A stretch of DNA of 64,000 nt from CAZSBB01 sp964605235 (lineage in GTDB: Bacteria > Planctomycetota > Phycisphaerae > Phycisphaerales > Phycisphaeraceae): positions 1 through 64,000 of the forward strand of contig CAZSBB010000036.1 in assembly GCA_964605235.1 (NCBI GenBank), given 5' to 3'. The position numbers and the translations under genes are program-made. Below the pieces are notes generated by a model, which had not been told where the DNA came from, ran no database searches, and saw nothing but the letters and a program-made list of their open reading frames with translations. Shown piece by piece: positions 1-6,251 of this stretch; position 1 is the stretch's first letter, and every line of letters starts with the position of its first letter.

Positions 1-122
1 CAATTCGATCAGTTTCCAACGATACGGTTTCAATCCACGCCCCCGTGATGGGGCGACCACAAATGCGGATCATCGCGGGAATGGGCAGAAGTTTCAATCC
101 ACGCCCCCGTGATGGGGGCGAC
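1..122 (-). CRISPR. Type I-C CRISPR array, leader-proximal end (continues past position 1)
   Basis: Two repeats are visible, at 27-57 (31 nt) and 91-122 (32 nt), separated by a 33-nt spacer (58-90). A further partial spacer occupies 1-26. In crRNA sense (minus strand) the full repeat is GT, a 7-bp CGCCCCC/GGGGGCG stem around a 5-nt loop, and an 11-nt 3' end TGGATTGAAAC, which is the typical I-C 5' handle. The cas genes lie upstream on the same strand, so the array reads leftward out of the window and 91-122 is the leader-proximal repeat. The repeat at 27-57 lacks one base in one stem arm. The number of further repeats cannot be seen. Confidence 0.95.
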
Positions 123-352
123 GCTCATTCTCTAAATCATGTCGTCAAAATCACCTGATCCTCCACAATCGCGAACCGATCCAATTTCCACGGCAAGACT
201 GGTGTCAGCAACACCCAGCCTTCCCATATTCACTTGTCAAGGAGCAACTTGGGTCTATCGCGAGCCTTCCAGGCAGAGTGTGCGCGCTTGATGTTCGCCA
301 CTTGTCGAATCCGCGCTCCATCAGCACAAGCACCCTTCACCCTCATCCCCGT
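123..352 (-). promoter_or_regulatory. CRISPR leader region
   Basis: This is the 230-bp gap between the end of cas2 and the first repeat, on the leader side of the array. No convincing gene lies here; short overlapping ORFs on the plus strand have no recognisable content. By position it should hold the array promoter and the sites for spacer integration. I could not identify a specific promoter or IHF-like site. Confidence 0.6.
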
Positions 353-646
353 CTACACCACCAGTGGGCCGGTCAGATCCACCGTTGGCTTGGCGCCGAC
401 ATGCTCGATACGCCGTTGGCCATGCTTGCCCAGAAAGTAGAACCGCAAGCTGTCTTCCGTCGGCTCAATCAGCTCCACCAATCGGGCGCGCAGCTCGGCG
501 AACTGGCCGGGATCGACCTGGCACTCAAACACCGAGTTCTGCACGCGCTGGCCAAAGTCCAGGCACGCTTTGGCGACCCGGCTCAGCCGGCGTTGCCCGG
601 CGGGCGTCACGGTTCTCACGTCATAGGTGACCAACACCAGCATCAT
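353..646 (-). CDS. cas2: CRISPR-associated endonuclease Cas2 (type I-C)
   Basis: A 97-residue Cas2, the normal size. It starts MMLVLVTYDVRT, the ferredoxin-like beta1 strand with the conserved Asp in the VTYDV motif, and contains the family segment RVQNSVFECQV. Cas2 dimers bridge two Cas1 dimers in the spacer-integration complex. It is the last cas gene, 82 nt after cas1 and followed directly by the leader. Two consecutive ATG codons (646 and 643) lie behind an AAGGAA ribosome-binding site. Assignment is secure from sequence and context. Confidence 0.97.
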   Translation of the reverse strand: MMLVLVTYDVRTVTPAGQRRLSRVAKACLDFGQRVQNSVFECQVDPGQFAELRARLVELIEPTEDSLRFYFLGKHGQRRIEHVGAKPTVDLTGPLVV

Positions 647-728
647 CTATTCCTTCATCGCTGATCAACTGTTTGCCCCGGCTCATGTGAATTCCACCCG
701 ACCCGACCTTCCTCACCTGCATGCCTGC

Positions 729-1781
729 TCAGCGCCAGAGGAAGGGCGGGTACGCCTCCAGGTCGCCGCGCAGGTGACGCGCCAGCAGGCGGGCTTGCAG
801 GTGCACCAGTAAGCCGATGCTGACTTTTTCGTTGAGGAAGGGATGATTCAGCTCTTCCTGTTTGCGTTTTTGGTAAGCGACCAACACCGCTTTGCGGGTG
901 GCGTCGTCCATGACCACGCCGCCCAGTTCATTGGTGACGAAACCTGTGGGCCGAACCTGCCTGCGGTTGATCAGGGAGAGCGCCAACCGATCACACAGAA
1001 ACGCGCGCAGTTCTTCCATCAGGTCCAGCGCCAGCGAAGGTCGGCCCGGCCGATCACGATGCAGAAAGCCCACCTGAGGGTCGAGCCCCGCCGCCTCGGC
1101 GGCACTGCGGGCGTCATGCACCAGCAACGTATACAGAAACGACAGCAGCGCATTGACATTGTCGCGCGGCGGTCGACGGCTTCGGCCGGCAAACTCCCAG
1201 CCCACATCCTCACGGTTGATGAGCGCAGCAAACACTTGAAAATAAGTATTGGCGGCCTCGCCCTCCAGCCCCCGCAACCGATCCAGGTCCCGTTCCTGCT
1301 GCACCATCTGCGCGGTCCCCGCCATGCTGACCGCCGCGCGGGCGATGCGTTCACTGTCAGCGCTGTTCGGGTAATCGCGCAAGCTGCGCAGCAGAACCGC
1401 GCGACCGTTAAGAATCTTGGCCAGCACCATAGGCCGAGCGAGGCCCACGGCCGCGGGTTCATCCTCCCCCACCGGCGTCACCTCATCGGCAGCGCGATAC
1501 TGCTGACGACGCAGCAGCACATTGCCCGGCGTAAAGCCCACCACCCGCGCCAGCAGTCGGCCGTGCTCCGTGAGATAGCTGATCGCCACCCCCGCCTGCG
1601 CGCACATCCCCATGAGCTGCGGACTCATGCTCACCCGCCCGAAGCAACAGATCCCGCCGAGCATGTGCAGCGGCACCCGCAGCATCGTCTTCTGCTCGAT
1701 CCGCACCGCCACCGCCTGGCCCTCCTTCCGCAGATACGCGCCGGCCGTGGTGACAAACAACGTATTGAGGTGATGCTTCAG
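729..1781 (-). CDS. cas1: CRISPR-associated endonuclease Cas1 (type I-C)
   Basis: Integrase of the spacer-acquisition complex, about 350 residues. The N-terminal beta-rich domain (LNTLFVTTAGAYL) and a C-terminal helical domain with LEGEAANTYFQ and GFLHRDRPGRPSL carry the Glu and His of the metal site. The usual ATG is absent. The best start is CTG at 1781-1779: it sits 7 nt after a perfect AGGAGG, overlaps the cas4 stop in the four bases CTGA, and restores the residues K-H-H-L-N-T-L-F seen at the start of I-C Cas1 proteins. A TTG at 1760 is the alternative, but it lies too far from the Shine-Dalgarno. Translational coupling to cas4 is likely. Confidence 0.95.
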   Translation of the reverse strand: MKHHLNTLFVTTAGAYLRKEGQAVAVRIEQKTMLRVPLHMLGGICCFGRVSMSPQLMGMCAQAGVAISYLTEHGRLLARVVGFTPGNVLLRRQQYRAADEVTPVGEDEPAAVGLARPMVLAKILNGRAVLLRSLRDYPNSADSERIARAAVSMAGTAQMVQQERDLDRLRGLEGEAANTYFQVFAALINREDVGWEFAGRSRRPPRDNVNALLSFLYTLLVHDARSAAEAAGLDPQVGFLHRDRPGRPSLALDLMEELRAFLCDRLALSLINRRQVRPTGFVTNELGGVVMDDATRKAVLVAYQKRKQEELNHPFLNEKVSIGLLVHLQARLLARHLRGDLEAYPPFLWR

Positions 1782-2467
1782 GGCGTTTCCTCCTGTGCGG
1801 GAAGGTCCAGCGCCAACGAACGACGGACGGCCTCACGGGTGAAGCTCATCACGCCGCGCCCCCGGCTCATCGATTCAGGCAGACACAAATGCAACAGCGA
1901 ACACGCATCGCAGCGCGCATCCCGCACCGCGGTCGGCGTCGCCTGGCTATTGACGACTTCATGAAGCTGCCGGGCGGCATCCTCCGTCCGCGCGCGCAGC
2001 TCGCCATCAAACACCACCACCGTCCGGCGGCGGGTCTGGCCATAGAAAATCTCGCCTTCGGGGATCAACCCCGGCAGCGCCATCATTTCCTCGATGCAGA
2101 GCGCCTGCGCGCAAAGCTGCACCCGGTCGGCGTCATAGGGCTTGGGTTTGCCCCGCTTGTACTCCACCGGCCGCGGCAACCCCGTGGCGGGAAACTCCAC
2201 CACGTCGGCTTTGCCGATCAGACCCAGCCGGTAACTCACCAGGTCCAGCGCCCGCGCCACGCGCGTCTGCGCGCTTCTGCCGGCCCGCGCGCGTCCTGTG
2301 CCGGCATCGTGCGCGTTGCGATGCAGAATCCTTCCTTCGGTGGTAAACCGATTCTCCGCCCAAAGCTGCTCCAGGTGAATCAGGGCGGCGCGACGTGGAC
2401 AGTACAGCCACTGCGCCAAACCCGACAGAGGCAGCAGTTGGGCGTCCGTGAAGGTCACCGCCGACAT
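1778..2467 (-). CDS. cas4: CRISPR-associated exonuclease Cas4
   Basis: A 229-residue RecB-family nuclease that trims prespacers and helps select the PAM. The iron-sulfur ligands are visible as one Cys near the N terminus (YCPRR, about residue 23) and a C-terminal CDACSLLHLC cluster. The nuclease core has GLIGKADVVEF and PVEYKRGK, the Asp/Glu-x-Lys motif. It overlaps cas1 by 4 nt. The AGGAG sequence directly abuts the ATG at 2467; a GTG three codons later (2458) has better spacing and could be the true start. Confidence 0.95.
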   Translation of the reverse strand: MSAVTFTDAQLLPLSGLAQWLYCPRRAALIHLEQLWAENRFTTEGRILHRNAHDAGTGRARAGRSAQTRVARALDLVSYRLGLIGKADVVEFPATGLPRPVEYKRGKPKPYDADRVQLCAQALCIEEMMALPGLIPEGEIFYGQTRRRTVVVFDGELRARTEDAARQLHEVVNSQATPTAVRDARCDACSLLHLCLPESMSRGRGVMSFTREAVRRSLALDLPAQEETP

Positions 2468-2537
2468 CTCCTGTCCTGCGGATGGAGCGCCGCCATCGGC
2501 ACACAGCAGCGCCCCATCCCCGGCTTTCCCGTGGTTT

Positions 2538-3521
2538 TCAGCACAACTTGTCGAGGTCGCCGGCCGAGTTGATTTCGATCAGTTCCACGCCGGCCGGGAC
2601 CGCCTCGCGCTGGGCAGCCACGCGATAGTCCTTGAACCCGCGCGGCACTTCCACCCCCGGTTGCTGCTGAATGTCGATGACGTTCTCGAACAGCACCTGG
2701 GCGGGGCAACACCCGAGCTTGGCTTGCTGCTGCCGCTGGGCAGCGTCGGAATCCGTGCCGATGTGCTTGAAGACGTAGATGGGAGCGCGCACGGTCATGA
2801 TGCCCTTGGAGGCGGAGCGGTCGTGTTCGTACATGCCCAGCACCGCCTCGAACAGCAGCTTGAGGTCATCGGTGGTGAAGCCGGTCTGCTCGGCGAGGAA
2901 CGCGGAGATGAAGCCCTTGCCGACATACAGCCCGTAAGGAATCAGCGACTTGCGGCCCATGGTGCGGAGCTTGCTCTCCGGCTGCTCGTCTTCCCACTTC
3001 TCATAGTCAGCGCTGCTCTTGGCCCCAGGTGCATCCTCAGCCACCGCCATGCGGGTGATGGCGGCATCCATGGGCAGGATGGGATCAACGGAGCGGGCGA
3101 AAGCGATCTGCACCGGGCCGCGCACCTGGCCGGCGTTGGGGCCGGTGGACAGCACCGCGCCGAAAGCGCGGACGTCGTAAAAGTTCTGGCAGACCCACTG
3201 GCGGGCGGCATCCACCTGCTTCTTGTTCGCGCCCTTCTTGCCGTCGGGCAGGCCGCCGTTGGCTTGTTCGTGGGCGCGCACGATCTCAGTGTTCAGGTTA
3301 GTGGCTTGTTCGACCAGGATGGCGTTGGGCATCTGGTTGCCGCGCGCCAGTTGCACATAGTTGCGAATGCGGCGTTTGAGCGCGACATCCGACACCAGCC
3401 CGCGCATGTCCTGCGGGTCGATGCGCGGCGCGTTGCCGGCATCGGGATCGCCGTTGGGGTTGCCGTTTTCGCAGTCGAACAGGAACAGGAATTCGTAACG
3501 GTTGCGGATCAGTTCGGCCAT
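2538..3521 (-). CDS. cas7: Type I-C Cascade backbone protein Cas7c (Csd2)
   Basis: A 327-residue RAMP protein that polymerises along the crRNA spacer to form the Cascade backbone. It begins MAELIRNRYEFLFLFDCENG followed by NPNGDPDAGNAPRID, the family's N-terminal signature. GIMTVRAPIYVF and GVEVPRGFKDYRV are further Csd2-like segments. The ATG has an AAGGA Shine-Dalgarno 8 nt upstream. It is separated from cas8c by about 100 nt, unlike the overlapping genes upstream. That gap holds a small inverted repeat (3578-3605), which may give Cas7 its own translation or expression level, as expected for a multicopy subunit. Confidence 0.96.
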   Translation of the reverse strand: MAELIRNRYEFLFLFDCENGNPNGDPDAGNAPRIDPQDMRGLVSDVALKRRIRNYVQLARGNQMPNAILVEQATNLNTEIVRAHEQANGGLPDGKKGANKKQVDAARQWVCQNFYDVRAFGAVLSTGPNAGQVRGPVQIAFARSVDPILPMDAAITRMAVAEDAPGAKSSADYEKWEDEQPESKLRTMGRKSLIPYGLYVGKGFISAFLAEQTGFTTDDLKLLFEAVLGMYEHDRSASKGIMTVRAPIYVFKHIGTDSDAAQRQQQAKLGCCPAQVLFENVIDIQQQPGVEVPRGFKDYRVAAQREAVPAGVELIEINSAGDLDKLC

Positions 3522-3577
3522 GATGGAAATCCTTTGCGTCAGAAGTTTGCAAGCTGAAAGATGAAGGTCAGATACCG

Positions 3578-3605
3578 CTCAGACCCAGCCCACGCCAAGT
3601 CTGAG
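3578..3605 (-). other. Small inverted repeat in the cas8c-cas7 gap
   Basis: CTCAGAC at 3578-3584 and GTCTGAG at 3599-3605 form a 7-bp stem with a 14-nt loop in the only sizeable gap between the effector genes. It could stabilise or separate the cas7 message. No T-run follows, so it is not an obvious terminator. Confidence 0.35.
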
Positions 3606-3624
3606 TGTGCGGGAAACGCTGGCA

Positions 3625-4011
3625 TTACGCAGTGCCGTTGGCTGCCTCGACAGTCGTCGCCTTGGGTTCGCGGTGGGCTTTCTGCTGGTAGTAGCCCATG
3701 GCGAACAAGGTCTGCTGCTGCAAGCTGAGCGTGGTGGGAATGTCGTTCTGAAATCGGCCCCAGATGGCTGCCAGACGTTGCTCGTGCCAGTGCCGCAAGC
3801 CGGGGTCGATCTTGTCGAGGTGGAACTGAGCGGTGCGCACCAGTCGCCCCAGAATCAACGCCGGCGTGGCGCTGGCGGCGGCGTAGTAGCGTTGTACGAC
3901 ATTGGCGCCCACATCGCCCAGCGCCTTGTATTGGATGTCCGCCAGCACCGCCATCAGTCGGCCGCAGTGGTACGCGGGGTCGGGATGGTCTTCATTGAGA
4001 TGTGCAGTCAT
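3625..4011 (-). CDS. cas11c: Internal small subunit Cas11c, translated from within cas8c
   Basis: In type I-C systems the small subunit is known to be made from an internal start in the 3' part of cas8c. Here an in-frame ATG at 4011 lies 8 nt after AAGGAG, a near-ideal Shine-Dalgarno buried in coding sequence. The product would be 128 residues, starting MTAHLNEDHPDPAYHCGRL, the conserved helical region of Csd1 C termini and the expected Cas11c size. It shares the stop codon of cas8c. The site is seen directly; its function is transferred from other I-C systems. Confidence 0.8.
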   Translation of the reverse strand: MTAHLNEDHPDPAYHCGRLMAVLADIQYKALGDVGANVVQRYYAAASATPALILGRLVRTAQFHLDKIDPGLRHWHEQRLAAIWGRFQNDIPTTLSLQQQTLFAMGYYQQKAHREPKATTVEAANGTA

Positions 4012-5487
4012 GTTCCGGTCTCCTTGAGGATTAACGTCGTTGGGACGAATCAGGTATGCCTTGAGCAAAGCAATGCGCGGGTGAGGAATGGAGTTGTCGT
4101 TCACAATGTCCACGCGCAGGCGCGCCAGCGCCTGCGCGGCAGCACTGACGGGGATGGGCAGGTTGAGCACCGCCGCTCGCCACAGGGCTGCGGACATGGG
4201 CGCCGACACGTCTTTCAAATCACGCACCGTCGCCCCCAGCAACGCCATGAGCTTGTGACTGGCGACCACATGGCTGCCATCGCGCGCGACGATCGCCAGG
4301 TCATCGAACCAGGCGTTCACGTTGATCAGCAGTTGTTCGAATGAACCTTCCATCCAGTCACGCACCACCACCCGTCCGGCATTGCCCGAGAGGATCAGGG
4401 CGCAGAACCGCGCCCGCATGAGGTCGGGACGCTGGCCACTGCGGATGGCGTCAAGCAACGCGCCGGCACTGGTGAGCGCCTGCTGCGGGGCCATGTCGCG
4501 GCCCACGTTCGCCAGTGAATCGTCGGGGGCGGCAGACGTTTCCGGACTGGCTTGCTCGTCCTCGTCAGCGGTCGGCAAGCCTTCCATGAACAGCGCCAGC
4601 GGATCGATCTCCGCCGCCACCGCCTTGGCGCCCACGTACCAGTACGCCACCCGCGCCCCCGCCAGACGCTGGCTCTGCTCGCGCAGGATGTGGTTGAGGG
4701 CTCCGCGATAGGTGGCCGCCATCTGTTCCGACATGGCGGCGTTGGCGGATTGCTCCAGGCCGAAGGACCGGAAGCAGTCTTTGTCGAAGGAAATCAGGGC
4801 TGCCCCCATGGATGAAGCGCCGACATCCGCCAGCCCTTCAATCTTGGGATGAGTGGCGACCGGCGGCACGCGCTTCCCGCTGAGCAGGCAGATCATCTGC
4901 TGGCCTTCGTCATCCCCGCCGCCGCTGCGTTGCTCCGCCAGCGCCTGACGAAATGAGCGCCACCAGTTATGCCAGCAATCCTCCGCCAGCAGAATCCGCA
5001 GATCGCCATCCGACGGAGTGACTGCAATCGTCACCAATTCCGTGGGCTTGACGCCGTGCTCGACCAGCGCTCTCGTGATGGCCGCCAATGATTCCTCGGT
5101 GTCCAGCGCATCCGCAACCGGTCCCAGTTCCGCCACATCCACCGCCGCGTCGCGCAGGCGGGCGGTGAAGTAGCGGTGCTGCAAGTCCAACTTATCCAGA
5201 TCGCTCGCAGCGGACTTCTTGGTCACCTTCGCCACGACCTCGGCATTATCCGCCAGAAAGTGTCGGCTCCCCGCCCCGGCCGCGATCAACTCCGGCTGGG
5301 TCAGGTCGGGACAAGCATTAAACAGTTGCCCCTTGTTCTTCTTCGACGCCGTATCCCCCAGTTCCGTCACCCCCAGGAACCGCCCCTGCGCGTCGAACGT
5401 CAGCAGCCAGCGGACCTGCTTGGGTTTGAACCCCGGCTCGGCGGTCAAACCATTGGCTCGGGCGTAGCTCACCAGTTCGTGCAGCAT
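3625..5487 (-). CDS. cas8c: Type I-C Cascade large subunit Cas8c (Csd1)
   Basis: A 620-residue Csd1/Cas8c, the normal length, which recognises the PAM and recruits Cas3. The start MLHELVSYARANGL and the segment MICLLSGKRVPPVATHPKI with GASSMGAALISFDKDCF are family-typical. The C-terminal third (HPDPAYHCGRLMAVLADIQ) is the helical Cas11-like part, which also has its own start (see the entry at 3625-4011). Its ATG shares one base with the cas5 stop (TGATG), so the two are translationally coupled. Confidence 0.96.
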   Translation of the reverse strand: MLHELVSYARANGLTAEPGFKPKQVRWLLTFDAQGRFLGVTELGDTASKKNKGQLFNACPDLTQPELIAAGAGSRHFLADNAEVVAKVTKKSAASDLDKLDLQHRYFTARLRDAAVDVAELGPVADALDTEESLAAITRALVEHGVKPTELVTIAVTPSDGDLRILLAEDCWHNWWRSFRQALAEQRSGGGDDEGQQMICLLSGKRVPPVATHPKIEGLADVGASSMGAALISFDKDCFRSFGLEQSANAAMSEQMAATYRGALNHILREQSQRLAGARVAYWYVGAKAVAAEIDPLALFMEGLPTADEDEQASPETSAAPDDSLANVGRDMAPQQALTSAGALLDAIRSGQRPDLMRARFCALILSGNAGRVVVRDWMEGSFEQLLINVNAWFDDLAIVARDGSHVVASHKLMALLGATVRDLKDVSAPMSAALWRAAVLNLPIPVSAAAQALARLRVDIVNDNSIPHPRIALLKAYLIRPNDVNPQGDRNMTAHLNEDHPDPAYHCGRLMAVLADIQYKALGDVGANVVQRYYAAASATPALILGRLVRTAQFHLDKIDPGLRHWHEQRLAAIWGRFQNDIPTTLSLQQQTLFAMGYYQQKAHREPKATTVEAANGTA

Positions 5488-6224
5488 CAGCCGACCCTCC
5501 TTTCAGCGCTTTGCCCCGACTCCGGCTTACGCACCTCAGGACTGTCATACGGCGGAATCGTCAGCACGCCCTGCTCGATCCGCGCAGGAAACACGCTGAT
5601 GAACGGCCGGGCGTCCGACTGCTGCGGCTGACGCAGATCGAACACGTCGTAAACCATGAACCCCAGGTCCTGACTGTGATCCACCGGCGGCGGCTCGGCG
5701 GCTTGCTCCTCAATCAGCCGAAAGAAGCAGACGAACTCCCGGCAACCCAGATACGGCTGATGGAAGCACTTGCCCTGCCGGGCGCGGCGGCGGAATTGCT
5801 CGTCGAAAGCGGTCTGCTGCCGCTCGTAGCCGGGCCAGGGAACGATGCGGCCATGGATGCGAAAGCGCGGCTCACGCAACGCCATGGTCTGCCGCTGCGT
5901 GCGCCCCTTGAAATCCTCGCCGCTGGCGTCCGCCCAGATCGGCTCCGGTTGCGCACTGCCCTTGATCCACTTCTTGACGGCCGACGTGCTGACGACTTCC
6001 TTGACCTCATTGCGGCGCAAAGCAATGTAGGACGGCCACGACAGCAGCTCGATCTTCGTCACCTGCCAGCGAAACTCCACCGGCTTCACATAAATCGCGT
6101 CAAACACCCCCCGCGCCGCACTGGGGGTCGGACACGGGTAACTCCACCGCTCCGCCTTGAGCTCGGGACGGGTGAAGCAGGCGAAGTCGGCAGAGACTTC
6201 CAGAACGTGCGGAGGACTGGTCAT
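5487..6224 (-). CDS. cas5c: Type I-C crRNA endonuclease/Cascade subunit Cas5c (Cas5d)
   Basis: A 245-residue RAMP protein. In type I-C systems, which lack Cas6, Cas5c cuts pre-crRNA at the repeat hairpin and stays bound to the 5' handle. The family start is visible (ADFACFTRPELKAERWSYP, then TPSAARGVFDAIYVKP). I chose ATG at 6224 (MTSPPHVLEV) because GGAG lies about 8 nt upstream; a TTG at 6239 would add five residues. It overlaps the cas8c start by one base and follows cas3 by 27 nt. Confidence 0.95.
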   Translation of the reverse strand: MTSPPHVLEVSADFACFTRPELKAERWSYPCPTPSAARGVFDAIYVKPVEFRWQVTKIELLSWPSYIALRRNEVKEVVSTSAVKKWIKGSAQPEPIWADASGEDFKGRTQRQTMALREPRFRIHGRIVPWPGYERQQTAFDEQFRRRARQGKCFHQPYLGCREFVCFFRLIEEQAAEPPPVDHSQDLGFMVYDVFDLRQPQQSDARPFISVFPARIEQGVLTIPPYDSPEVRKPESGQSAERRVG

Positions 6225-6251
6225 GACAAAGCTCCACAAGGGAAAATGGAA

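Noticed and set aside
234..812. Overlapping plus-strand ORFs across cas2 and the leader
   Set aside because: They are antisense to cas2 or lie in the leader, with no recognisable protein features.
843..1964. 373-codon plus-strand ORF
   Set aside because: Antisense to cas1 and cas4; His/Arg/Gln-rich composition typical of the reverse strand of GC-rich genes.
2448..3557. 369-codon plus-strand ORF
   Set aside because: Antisense to cas7; low-complexity His/Gly/Val-rich translation.
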